NCBI GenBank assembly: GCA_007570785.1
Contig: ML664175.1
Coordinates: forward strand, 8,224,081-8,288,080
Origin: Antilocapra americana
Lineage: Eukaryota > Chordata > Mammalia > Artiodactyla > Antilocapridae
Length of the DNA stretch: 64,000 nt
Reading direction: 5' to 3'
The notes below the pieces were generated by a model. The model was not told the DNA's origin, made no database searches, and saw only the letters and a program-made list of their open reading frames with translations. Every line of letters starts with the position of its first letter. Position 1 is the first letter of the stretch. Made by a program: the position numbers and the translations under genes. Below are positions 54,171 to 64,000 of this stretch, in pieces.

Positions 54171-54233
54171 TGTTCAAAAGAATTACAATCGTTCTCAGTT
54201 TCCCAGCTTGAGAGAGAATTATAAATTCCTGCA
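54171..54233. repeat. Right copy of the approximately 65-bp flanking duplication
   Basis: ATCCAGGTATTGTTC ... CGTTCTCAGTTTCCCAGCTTG ... GAATTATAAATTCCTGC, beginning exactly where L1 sequence stops. Together with 53231-53299 it may be an unusually long target-site duplication. Confidence 0.75.
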
Positions 54234-54394
54234 GATTTGAATTCAAAATGTACATATGATTTGCTTTGCCACAAACTGAAGTGGAATTGTGTGTGCATTT
54301 CCCTTAGCTCTTTCCCCTTTGTGTTTGGGATAGATATTCAAACAGACTGCTGCATCAGACATCACATTCCAGAGTGATGTCCACCGAAGTCTCT

Positions 54395-54650
54395 CCTTTT
54401 CCCTTCTGGCTCCTCTCAGCCACTGCCAAGACTATCAGCCCAAGTAGAGAAAATTTCCCAAGGCCACAGATAGTCATTTCTCCCTCCTCACTAGCGATCC
54501 ATATTTGCTAACTCACTTGTCAACATTTTTGTTTTTTCAGGACTAGACTTGCCACATTTAGGTGATATGCTGACCCCAAACCCAACCTGCCACCAAGAGG
54601 GTTCCCTGCTCACTGGAAAAGAACAATGGGTAGACCTGTCCTACCAGGAG
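54395..54650. repeat. Unassigned repeat, copy B
   Basis: Collinear with 50270-50540: GCCACTGCCAAG, TTTCCCAAGGCC, ATTTGCTAAC, CCCAACCTGCCACCAAGAGG, GGAGAGAAAAAAATC. No known family name can be supported by eye. Confidence 0.5.
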
Positions 54651-55616
54651 AGAAAAAAATCCTTTGTTGTCACTAAGACTTGGAGAGCAAAGATGACTGC
54701 AGCATAATTTATTCTACCCTGGCTGATTTAGCAAGATTTGAATACGTGGCAGGAGAGACATGGCAGATAAATGAAGAGAATTCTGAAAACATTTTTGAAG
54801 AAGAGCAACAGTTCAAAAGTGTTACAGCTTTAAGGCTTAAAAGAAAGTGAAGCCTGCTGGGTTTGAATCTACATTTTAAGAAAATTTTTAAGTTCTTCTA
54901 CCCAGTGATATCTATTACTAGCTCAAGTAATTTTTTTTAATTTTCAGTGATTTCTCTACCTGCTTTTATTGCTTTTATTTAATCGCATACACAAAAAAAT
55001 GACTGGATATTATTCCTTCGTCTCCAGGTGGCATTTAAAGATTGAATTAAATCCAGCAAACTCTGATTTATGTGGTTCTGATAAACCGTGACATTTCCCA
55101 AATGAGTCTATAAAAAATGCACAGATGATAGATTCTTCTGATGCTCTGAGGGTATGATGATTTCTGTACTAAAGAAACACATAAATTCTCCCTTTTAAAT
55201 TGTCATCATATACCTATATTCTCTTGATTTAGGGAGTAAGATGAATATATTATGAGAGAAACTCTGTTCTTCAAATTTAGAAACTATTCCCTGATTAAGA
55301 AACTTTCGGTTAAGAAACTAGCCTCTTAGAGCCACTTTTGCCTTCTAATGGAATGCATACAATTTACAACTGTTTTATAATAGTTTTATGGCAAAGGAAT
55401 GACCACATATATCCTAAAGCTATCATTCACCTTTCCTTTGCAGTAAGTAAAAGGTATCTTCTAATATAGGCTGCTATCAGCTGGGGCTTTCACCTAATGA
55501 TCTCATTGAATTCTATTAACAACTCAATAGAATTAATTAGTTAATTAGTGTCACTGCACTGTTTCTATGCGTGCTCCTTTAAAGGAAAGTTATGACAAAC
55601 CTAGCATACACTGCAT
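54651..55616. other. Unidentified sequence
   Basis: About 960 bp with no recognised gene or repeat. A small hairpin (AATTCTATT/AATAGAATT) lies near 55510. Confidence 0.35.
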
Positions 55617-55800
55617 GCTGTCTCTTCAAATGTGTCCAACTCTGTGCGGCCCTATGGACTGTAGCCCACCAGGCTCCATCGGCCATGGGCTTTCCCAGGC
55701 AAGAATACTCGAGTGCATTTCCATGACCTCCTCCAGGGGATCTTCCCAACCCAGGGATCAAAGAAGCATCTCTTAAGTATCCTTCTTTGCCAGTTGGGTT
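55617..55800 (-). mobile_element. Bov-tA SINE (left arm of an inverted SINE pair)
   Basis: Reverse-complement BovA body (TGTGTCCAACTCTGTGCGGC, CCAGGCAAGAATACTCGAG) and tRNA head (CTTCCCAACCCAGGGATCAA, then GCCAGTTGGGTTC). The head is damaged. Confidence 0.85.
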
Positions 55801-55814
55801 CTTTTCTTTCTTGG

Positions 55815-55930
55815 AGAAGGAAATGGCAACGCACTCTAGTATTCTTGCCTTGAGAATCCCATGGACAGAGGAGCCTGGCAGGCTACAGTTCATGGGATTG
55901 CAAGAGTCAGACATGGCTTAGCGCTATCTT
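55815..55930 (+). mobile_element. BovA SINE body (right arm of an inverted SINE pair)
   Basis: GGAGAAGGAAATGGCAACGC, TAGTATTCTTGCCTTGAGAA, GGCAGGCTACAGTTCATGGG, GTCAGACATGGCTTAGCGC. The tRNA head is absent. It faces the SINE at 55617-55800. Confidence 0.88.
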
Positions 55931-56014
55931 ACCTTTCCTTTCTTGACTGCTAGTGCCGCCTGGGGAGCCCCATGACAAACTTAGACAGCGTATTAAATAG
56001 AGATGCTTCTGGTT

Positions 56015-56025
56015 CAAGATGGTGG
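56015..56025 (+). promoter_or_regulatory. YY1-like site at L1 5' end
   Basis: CAAGATGGTGG at the start of the L1 5' UTR, in the position of the L1 YY1 initiator site and comparable to 1943-1952. Confidence 0.5.
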
Positions 56026-56829
56026 AGTAGAAGGATATGCACTCATCACAACTAGCTGTTGAACAGCCATTGACAGGAGGATGCTGGAACCTACCAAAAA
56101 AAGATACCCCACATCCAAAGAGAAAGAAGGTGGTACAGCGAGACTGGAGGAGGGGCACAATCATGATAAAATCAAATCCCATACCTGCCAGGTGGGTGAT
56201 CCACAAACTGGAGAACAATATTACCAAAAACAGTTATCTCACTGTTGGGAAGGTTTGGAACCCCACTGCAGGCTTCCCAGCCTGGGGACCCAACAAAGGG
56301 ACTGGGAATCCCCAGGGAATCTGATCTTGAAGCACAGTGGGATTTGATCACAAGACTTCCGCAGGAATAGGGGAAACAGACACTCCAGGCTTGGCGGGCA
56401 CAGACAAAACCTTGCATGCACCAAGACTCAGAAGAAAGGAATAGTGACTCCACAGGAAATGGAACCAAAACCACTGCTAGTGTGGAGGGTGTCCTGTGGA
56501 GGTGTGGGTCAGCAGGGGCTCACCACAGGGATGGGAGGACTGGCAGCAGCTGTCTGGGAAGGTCCCTTTTGGCCTAAACACTCTTGGAGATCACCATTAA
56601 CCCTACCTGTATGCAGGTCAGGAAGCAACAGTTAGAAACTGGACATGGAACAACAGACTGGTTCCAAATCGGGAAAGGAGTATGTCAAGGCTGTATATTG
56701 TCACCCTACTTATTTAACTTATATGTAGAGTACATCATGTGAAATGCCAGGCTGGATGAAGCACAAGCTGGAATCAAGATTGCTGGGAGAAATATCAGTA
56801 ACCTCAGATATGCAGATGACACCAACCTT

Positions 56830-57027
56830 ATGGCAGAAAGTGAAGAAGAACTAAAGAGCCTCTTGATGAAAGTGAAAGAGGAGAGTGAAAAAGTTGGCTT
56901 AAAGCTCAATATTCAGAAAACTAAGATCATGGCATCTGGTCCTATCACTTCATGGCAAACAGACAGGGAAACAATGGAAACAGTGAGAGATTATTTTGGG
57001 GGGCTTCAAAACCAATGCAGATGGTGA
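56830..57027 (+). pseudogene. BovB reverse transcriptase fragment
   Basis: 65 codons with the BovB block EELKSLLMKVKEESEKVGLK and KTKIMASGPITSWQTD, just after the YADD box, before a frameshift at the glycine-rich GGLQ. A second piece of the same frame follows the Bov-A2 at 57398-57667 (VMYGCENWNIKKA, LWCWRRLLRVPWTARRSKQ). Confidence 0.78.
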
Positions 57028-57100
57028 CTACAGCCATGAAATTAAAAGAAGCTAGCTTGCTCCTTGGAAGGAAAGCTATGACCAACCTATACAGCATATT

Positions 57101-57369
57101 TGAAGAAGGAAATGGCAACCCGCTCCAGTATTCTTACCTAAAGAATCCTGTGGACAGAGAAGCTTGGTGGGCTTCTGTCCATGGGGCTGCAGGGAGTTGG
57201 ACATGACTGAAGCGACTTAGCATGCATGCATGCATTGTAGAAGGAAATGGCAACCCACTCCATATTCTTGCCTGAAGAATCCCAGGGATGGAGGAGCCGG
57301 GTGGGCTGCTGTCTATGGGGTCTCACAGAGTGAGACATGACTGAAGCGACTTAGCAGCAGCAGCAGTAG
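57101..57369 (+). mobile_element. Bov-A2 SINE with 10-bp target-site duplication, in BovB
   Basis: TGAAGAAGGAAATGGCAACC, two monomers joined at a (GCAT)n stretch (57221-57236), ending in (AGC)n. Flanked by ACAGCATATT at 57091-57100 and 57370-57379. The linker differs from the usual form and contains a GCATGCATGCATGCAT run. Confidence 0.93.
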
Positions 57370-58199
57370 ACAGCATATTAAAAAGCAGAGACTTATTTTG
57401 CCTACAAAGGTCCGTCTAAACAAAGCTATGTTTTTTCCAGGAGTCATGTATGGATGTGAGAATTGGAACATAAAGAAAGCTAAGAGCCAAAGTATTAATT
57501 ATTTTGAACTGTGGTGTTGGAGAAGACTCTTGAGAGTCCCTTGGACTGCAAGGAGATCAAAGCAGTCAGTCCTAAAGGAAACCAGTCCTGAATATTCATT
57601 GGAAGGACTGATGCTGGAGCTGAAACTCCAATACTTTGGCTACCTGATGCAAAGAACTGATTTGTGAAAAGACCCTGATGCTGGGAAAGATTGAAGACAG
57701 AAGGAGAAGGGGACGACAGAGGATGAGATGGCTGGATGGTATCACCGACTAGATGGACATGAGTTTGAACAAGCTCTGGCAGTTGATGATAGATAGGGAA
57801 GCCTGGTGTGCTGCAGTCCATGGGGTTGCGAAGACTGAACTGACACTGATGCTGATTAACCCCACCAGAGAGCATGTAGACCCAAGGGCTGGGTCACCTC
57901 GTCCAAAAACTACCAGGGAGGGAGTGCAACCCCACCCATCAGCAGGTAATTAAACTTTTACTGAGCAAGGCCCTGCCCACCAGAGTAAAAACCAGTTTTT
58001 CCCATCGCCAGTCCCTCCCATTAGGAAGCTTTCACAAGCCTCTTAGCCTACTCCATCAGAGGGCAGACAGAAGAGGCAAGAAGGATTGTAGTCACAGCCC
58101 CACAGCGACTAAAACAAAACCACATTACAGAAAGTTAATCAGCATGAAAAAGAAGAAATGTCCCTTCCAGATGAAGGGACAAAATAAAACCCCAGAAAA

Positions 58200-58994
58200 A
58201 CATATAGATGGAGATAGGCAACCTTCCAGAAAAAGATTTCAGAATAATGATAGTGAAGATGTTTCAGGATCTCAGAAAAAGAATGGAGGCAAACATTGAG
58301 AGGTGCAAGAAATTTTACCTAAGACCTGGAAGAACTAAAGAATAAACAAACAAAGATGAATAATATAGTAGAAGAAATCCATAGCAGAATAACTGAGGCA
58401 GAAGCACAAATAAATGACCTGGAGGACAGAATGGCGGAAATCACTGTAGCAGAACAAAGTAGAGTAAAAAGAATGAAGAGAAATTAAGACAGCCTAAGAG
58501 ACCTCTTGCACAAAATTAAATACATGAACATTTGCACTATATGGGTCACAGAAGGAGAAGAAAGGACCTGAGAAAATATTTGAAGGGCTAATAGCTGAAA
58601 ATTTCCCAAACATGGGAAAGGAAATAATCAACCAAGTTCAGGAAGCACAGAGAGTCCCAAGCAGGATAAACCCAAGGAGGAACAGACTGAGACACATAGT
58701 CATCAAACTGACAACTATTAAAGACAGATTAAATATTAAAAGCAACAAGGGAAAATGATAACTCCCATCAGGCTATCAGCAGATTTCTCAACAGAAACTC
58801 TACATGCCAGAAGGCAATGCCATGACATATTTAAAGTGATGAAAGGGGAGAACCTCCAACCAAGAATAGTCTACCCAGCAAGACTCTCCCTCACATTTGA
58901 TGGAGAAATCAAAAGCTTTCCAGACAAGAAAATGTTAAGAGAATTCAGCACCAGCAAACCAGCTTTACAACAAATGCTAAAGGAACCTCTCTAG
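58200..58994 (+). pseudogene. L1 ORF1 remnant
   Basis: Broken ORF1 with a stop-rich N-terminal half. 58755-58994 keeps an open C-terminal domain: LSADFSTETLHARRQ, then ENLQPRIVYPARLSLTFDGE and SKPALQQMLKEPL. It aligns with the end of the intact ORF1 at 32195-33121. Confidence 0.82.
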
Positions 58995-59050
58995 GCAGAA
59001 AACAAGAGAAGGAAAAGCCAACCTACAAAAAAATAAACCCAAAGCAAGAA

Positions 59051-59670
59051 AATGGCAGTGAGAGACTTTTTATTTTTTGGCTCCAGAATCAGTGCAGATG
59101 GTGACTGCAGCCATGAAATTAAAAGACGCTCGCTCCTTGGACGAAAACCTATGACCAACATAGACAGCATATTAAAAAGCAGAGACATTATTTTGCCAAC
59201 ATATGTTCGTCCAGTCAAAGCTACGGTTTTTCCAGTAGTCATGTACAGATGTGAGAACTGGACTATAAAGAGAGCCGAGAGCTGAAGTATTAATGCTTTT
59301 GAACTGTGGTGTTGGAGAAGACTCTTGAGAGTTCCTTGGACTGCAAGGAGATCCAACCAGTGCATCCTAAAGGAAATCGGCCCTGAATATTTATTGGAAG
59401 GACTGATGCTGAAGCTGAAATTCCAATACTTCAACCACCTGAGGCGAGAGGCGAAGAACTGACTCAATTGAAAAGACCCTGATGATGGGAAAGATTGAAG
59501 GTGGGAGGAGAAGGGGACAACAGAGGATGAGATGGTTGGATGGCATCACCGACTTGATGGACATGAGTTTGAGTAAGCTCCGGGAGTTGGTGATGGACAG
59601 GGAAGCCTGGTGTGCTGCAGTCCATGGGGTCTCAGAAAGTCGGACATGACTAAGCAACTGAACTGAACTG
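59051..59670 (+). mobile_element. BovB 3' part, at L1 ORF1/ORF2 boundary
   Basis: From GAGAGACTTTTTATTTTTTG to GCAACTGAACTGAACTGG. 59052-59285 keeps BovB protein text (RDFLFFGSRISADGDCSHEI). It lies in the same orientation as the L1. Both flanks are L1: ORF1 end on the left, ORF2 start on the right. Confidence 0.92.
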
Positions 59671-59742
59671 GAAAAGATCATACATATCGATAATTACCTT
59701 AAATATAAATGGATTAAATGCACCAACCAAAAGACATAGGCC

Positions 59743-60474
59743 GTCTGGGCAGATGTAAACATCTGCATGTATGCACTTTCACTTACATCACTCTGCTTGA
59801 CCCCCCAGATTGTATGTAATTATTTTATACCATTAGGTTAATCATGTTTCCATTAAGGCTTGCAATTGTACTTTTTTGTCTGGTTATTGATTGTGCAAAC
59901 AGATAAACGTCTTTTACTATTGTGATTATGTAAGGATTACATACTTAATATCATTGTATCATGATCGGTCGACATAAAAATTACATTATTTTGTATCACC
60001 AAAACTACCATTTAATAGAAAAACCTATAATAATTTTTTTAAATCCAGACGGATATCAGAATTATATTGGAAATTTTTGAAAATACAAATACCCAGTTAC
60101 TGTCTTTATTTTTATTTTTTTGCAGAGCTGCAGATGTTTCTAATGAGCAGCCATGTTTAAAAACAACTGGACTATATGAGGAGCTTTTACTTTTATCTAG
60201 TTTGTTTCATTTTTTTCTATTTAATATTCAGTGCTCTCATCTCATTTAGTTTGTTTTCCAATTCCTTCATTTTTTTGAAGTTCTTTCTCAGGTCTATATA
60301 AAGTGTAGCAGAAAAGCTATTGCACACATATATATATAAATAATATATAGAATATATATATTTTAGAAACCTTTTAAATCTCTGCCTAACTAAAAAACTT
60401 ATGATATTTTTATTCCACTTGTTTGACTTAGTATGAATAGAACGTTAGATTTCTAATTTAAAAAAATAGGTATG
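59743..60474. other. Unidentified AT-rich sequence
   Basis: About 730 bp after the abrupt L1 end. An AT-rich low-complexity stretch lies at 60325-60365. No gene recognised. Confidence 0.35.
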
Positions 60475-60600
60475 CAACAAGCAACAAAGGTTTACTACAT
60501 AGCACTGGGAACTATAGTCAATATCTTATAATAACCTATAATGGAAAATGATCTGAAAAATAATATATGTGTATATGTATAACTGAATCACACACAAAAA
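60475..60600 (+). mobile_element. L1 3' UTR fragment
   Basis: 'ggtttactacatagcactgg', 'gaactatagtcaatatctta', 'aataacctataatggaaaat', 'atatgtataactgaatcaca' are L1 3' UTR blocks in plus order. Confidence 0.7.
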
Positions 60601-61009
60601 AGAAATTCTACTTTTTGAAATTTTGTAATATTTATCTTTTTGTCAGTTTTAATAAATGTTCTATGGACATATAATAACAGAAATTGAGATACAAAATTTT
60701 AAATATTTTATGTAGGATATGATTAATATAAATTAATTAAATATAAATCTATTATATTTAAATTATTGATAGCATCATTCAAGATGCTCCTATTCTTTTT
60801 CCTGTACTTGAAAAAAATTCTCAGAGAAATATTAGTATGTCTCACTATGACTATATATTTTTCTTTTCCCTATATCTCTTCTGATTTTTGCTTTATGTAT
60901 CTTTCTTTGTTGTTATAGTGTCCAGTGGTTATGATGTCTGTCTTCTTTGTGAATTGTAGCTTTTATCATTAAAAAATTCATCTTTGCTTCAGTTAAAATA
61001 AAAAACTGG
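60601..61009. other. Unidentified AT-rich sequence
   Basis: About 400 bp, ending in an A run (61008-61018) directly before a BovB. Confidence 0.35.
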
Positions 61010-61018
61010 AAAAAAAAA

Positions 61019-61470
61019 AGGCAGAGCCATCACTTTGCCAGCAATGATCCATATAGTCAAAGCTATGGTTTTTCCAGTAGTCATGTACAGATGTGAGAGT
61101 TGGACCATAAAGAAGGCTGAGAGCCAAAGAATGGATGCTTTTGAAATATGATGTTGGAGAAGACTCTTAAGAATCTGTTGGACTACGAGGAAATCAAACC
61201 AGTCAATCCTAAAGGAAATCAACCCTGAACATTCTTTGAAAGGACTGGTGCTGAAGCTCCAATATTTTGGCCACATGATGCCCCAATATTGGGAAAGACT
61301 AAGGGCAAAAGGAAAAGGGAGTGGCAGAGGATGAGATGGTTAGATTGCATCACTGACTTAATGGACATGAAATCGAGCAAATTTGGGGAGATAGTGAAAG
61401 ATAGGAGTCTGGAGTGCTGTAGTCCACGGAGTTGCAATAAGTTGGACATGATTTAGTGACTGAACAACAA
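61019..61470 (+). mobile_element. BovB 3' end
   Basis: From GCAGAGCCATCACTTTGCCA to GATTTAGTGACTGAACAACAACAACC. It has more stops and small deletions than the other plus-strand copies, so it is older. The 3' tail is (AAC)n, as expected for BovB. Confidence 0.92.
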
Positions 61471-63224
61471 CAACCATCTCTGCAGCTGTGCTTTCTGACA
61501 GCCCATCAGGTTGTCCTTTCTCCTCTTGATCTTGCTAACCCCAGCTGCAGAGTCTCCGCTGCCTATCCCATCTGTGCTTTGACATCGACGTGCTCCTGAG
61601 TTCCTGGCTTATATCTTTATCAAGTGATGTCAAACCTGGCCCCTTCCCTCTCACATCTAACCTTGACTTTCCAAATGGTCTAAAGCCCCAAGTGCTACAC
61701 TTTGTAGAGAATTCAGTATCTGTCCCCTCTCACATTTTCCACATTCTTTATATATACATATATGCATAACTAACAAAAATGTTTTTTATGTCTATTCTTC
61801 CCACTTAGATGGATGGCATTTTCTTTCTTTGTTTCTAGATCTCTCACACACGAGTGGTCATAGTGACTCCCAGCAGCCCACAAACACATTTGACCACCTG
61901 TATTTTATAGATGAGTCCTCAGTTTAAAAGCATGTATTGAAACAAGTCAACAAATGTAAACATCCCCCACACTCAAAAAATGCACCATAATTCAGGAACA
62001 ACCTGCATGAGGGATGTCAACACATGTTGTCTTAACAGAATTCTTCTTGACCAGATACATCCCAGGTAGGACAGCAGTCAAAAGATCCATTAGTTTATCT
62101 GTGGCAAATTGGAAAAAGCACATGAAAATGTAGGAATTCCATTTTTTTTGCTAGCCAAGTCATCACAGTCACTATCCTTGGTCCTAATCTAGAGATTTAA
62201 TAAGAAAAGGATTTTTAAATGGTCCCAATGTTTTGTAAGTCTGATGGGAAAACTCAGATGGAGATGATCTGGCAAAATGAACCTAATCCTTTCCCAAAGA
62301 ATGATGAGCCAGTGCCTTAGAGAATTTTTGTTGTTGTTTTTCAAACACAGAACTCATGCCTGGACTTCTCTTGTATCCTGCAGAGGGTCGACCATTAGGC
62401 CAAGTGCTTAGATCATGGCTGAGCGGGAGAATCCTAGACTATAAGACAGACCACACACTTCCTGCTCCAAGCCCTGCCTTTACCTTCATACAGTCTTTTA
62501 TCATAACTTCTCCCGACCTCTACCTGCTCATCTGTGACATGAAGGCAATGGCCTAGACGACCTCTTCCAACTCTACCTTGTTGGAACTCTCCTGACCTCC
62601 TTCAACCCATGCTGAATGATAATAATAGGCTTATGTAAATCAAGTCCTGACCCTCTTCTTAAAACTCCAGGGTTGACAGAGCTCCTTTTTGCAAATCTCC
62701 TGGTAAGCTTCACAGTCAGTCAGAGATATCTTACAAAAGTAAAATAACTATAAACAGTGTAGAAAATGAGAATAATATCCTTGTCAGAGCCAGTGGGTTT
62801 AGCCAAGCTTGGGGAAACTCATTGCAACAGAGTATGAGAGCAAATGAAGGCAAAACAAACTGAAAAGAAAAAAAAAAAAACTGCTATTACCATGGGCCAC
62901 TGGCTGTATCAAATACCGGCAAGCCTCCTGACCTTGACTTTCTCCGCCTCAGCCATGCTATATGTGCTGAACCCAGCAGCCCAATGTGGTAACCATGAGC
63001 CTGGCTTGGTTTTGTGAATGTTCATTAGTCAGTTTTCACCACTTGCAAGCAAAGAGCTAGTGGCTTCAGAGCATTCAGTTTTCTTGCCAGCCTCTTTTGT
63101 TCCTCTTCTTTAGAAAGAAAAGAAAAAAAATTGGCCTTACACAATAATCAAGTGATACGAATAGCTGTACTCCCTCATGGAGCTCCCATGAAGTTATTAA
63201 TTCCAGCTTTCCATTTTCTTATAA
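61471..63224. other. Unidentified sequence
   Basis: About 1.75 kb. No known repeat, exon or RNA gene was recognised. The 66-codon frame at 62356-62556 has no domain. Confidence 0.35.
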
Positions 63225-63560
63225 GCTATCTGTCAACTAAAAAAAGATGCACAATGTGAGAGGTGTGAGTTAAGCTTTATTTGGGGCAAAATGAGGACTG
63301 CAGCTCAGGAGACAGCGCCTCAGATAGCTCTGAGAGACTGCTCCAAAGAGGCAGTGGGGGAAGGTCAATAGGTAAGAGTTTGGTGAAGGGTGAGTTCAGT
63401 GCACTCAAGCACTTACTCTACAAAAGGTTTTCTGCTAGTCATGAGCAACTGATGTCACCATGAAGGGATTTAGTGCTTTTCTTGATATGAGGAGATGCAA
63501 TGATTGGGATCATGAAACCAGTTCCTAAAAATATGTAGCTATCTAAAGACCTGTTCTTCC
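63225..63560 (-). mobile_element. Possible LTR retrotransposon fragment
   Basis: GTTAAGCTTTATTTGGGGCA with GAGGACTGCAGCTCAGGAGA and CAGATAGCTCTGAGAGACTG resembles an old mammalian LTR in reverse, where AATAAAGC on the minus strand would be the polyadenylation signal. Ends are not defined and the family is unnamed. Confidence 0.35.
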
Positions 63561-64000
63561 AGTTTCCCTGGAGCAGAGAGTGCCTCACTCTCCACCCTGA
63601 ATTCGCTACAGCAATCTATGCAGATGGCAAATGCCCTTCTTGTTGTTCAGTCACTGGCAGATGCCCTAGGCAAGTGCCAATTTGTGGTTGACATATCAAA
63701 TAAGTGTTATTGATAAGCCAGACATGTTATTATCCAAACATGAGGTCCCACCCAGGACCTATAAAGAAAGACTGCTATTCCCCCAGTATTTCTGCTTCTT
63801 CCAGGACTCCTTAGTTATCAAAGCTGAAAGCTTTAGCACTGTTATTGAACTTGCCCTTCTCTGACCCCCAAAATTTAGTCAGTTGACCCAGTCTCTCAGT
63901 TGTATGTCTGAAATGTTTTAGAAATTCACTCCATCTTCCCTACTTCTGCTAACTTCTCGGTTCATCCCATACTTCACCTGGCCTAGACCATTAAAAGAAG
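63561..64000. other. Unidentified right flank
   Basis: No gene or repeat recognised to the window edge. Confidence 0.35.

Larger units (their letters stand above)
56601..57855 (+). mobile_element. BovB, 5'-truncated, host of a Bov-A2
   Basis: Begins TACCTGTATGCAGGTCAGGA and passes the RT box (YADD from TATGCAGATGACACC, near 56810). It runs to the 3' end near 57840 with the Bov-A2 at 57101-57369 inside. The two BovB halves join at ACAGCATATT. Confidence 0.92.
56011..59742 (+). mobile_element. L1 with 5' UTR, ORF1 and ORF2 start, carrying two BovB and a Bov-A2
   Basis: L1 blocks at 56011-56600 (5' UTR), 57856-59050 (5' UTR end and ORF1) and 59671-59742 (ORF2 start: ITLNINGLNAPTKRHR-like text). 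They are separated by BovB copies at 56601-57855 and about 59051-59670; the first BovB contains a Bov-A2 at 57101-57369. The L1 stops abruptly near 59742 with no 3' UTR or poly(A), so its 3' part was lost. ORF1 is full of stops. Confidence 0.85.

Noticed and set aside
55500..55550. Short AT hairpin and TTAATTAG repeats
   Set aside because: Small, AT-rich and expected by chance; no associated feature.
1..64000. CRISPR arrays, bacterial operons or phage genes
   Set aside because: The sequence is clearly ruminant nuclear DNA; the tandem repeats seen are explained by transposons, SINE tails and local duplications.

Overview
The window looks like mammalian chromosomal DNA from a ruminant, most likely a bovid (cattle, sheep, goat or buffalo group). 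The evidence is the repeat content: several BovB (RTE-type) LINE fragments, tRNA-Glu-derived Bov-tA SINEs, dimeric Bov-A2 SINEs and ruminant-type L1 LINEs lie beside repeats shared by all placental mammals (MIR, L2, MER20-like hAT, MLT1, Tigger1). The species cannot be fixed by eye. I recognise no host protein-coding exon, tRNA, rRNA, snRNA, microRNA or CRISPR array. The long open frames belong to retrotransposons or run antisense to them. The window reads as gene-poor intergenic or deep intronic DNA.

Layout. 1-1940: mostly unidentified, with a MIR and an L1M 3' end. 1941-11605: a full-length but dead L1 whose 5' UTR holds a two-unit tandem array split by a BovB, and whose ORF2 is split by a Bov-A2. 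11606-30100: old sequence with MIR, L2, MER20, MLT1 and L1M fragments, peppered with Bov-tA and BovB. 30110-36308: an old L1 ORF2/3' UTR that received a young minus-strand L1 (31012-33481) and a BovB (34258-34727). 36309-37580: an L1M 3' end split by a Tigger1 derivative with a dimeric Bov-tA at its edge. 37580-44250: mostly unidentified, with several SINEs and an ERV-like LTR. 44261-46284: an L1 with a 5' inversion and an apparent short 3' transduction. 46300-56000: unidentified sequence plus Bov-A2, an L1M body and an L1 3' end flanked by long repeats. 56011-59742: a nested L1/BovB/Bov-A2/BovB stack. 59743-64000: AT-rich sequence, one more BovB and a possible LTR.

The most informative object is the 31012-33481 L1. 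It has a 14-bp target-site duplication, an open ORF1 and a complete endonuclease domain, but its poly(A) tail sits within ORF2 just before the reverse transcriptase region, next to an internal AATAAA. This looks like a prematurely polyadenylated L1 transcript that was retrotransposed. Other structures worth checking are a perfect 107-bp tandem duplication (15614-15827), a 35-bp target sequence present three times around a SINE fragment and AC tracts (21662-21898), and a dimeric SINE junction shared by two separate copies.

Nothing here amounts to a new gene system. The interest lies in retrotransposon biology: premature polyadenylation, twin priming, 3' transduction, tandem 5' UTR units and nesting order. 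All repeat names come from recognising family sequence by eye and should be confirmed with a repeat-library search.
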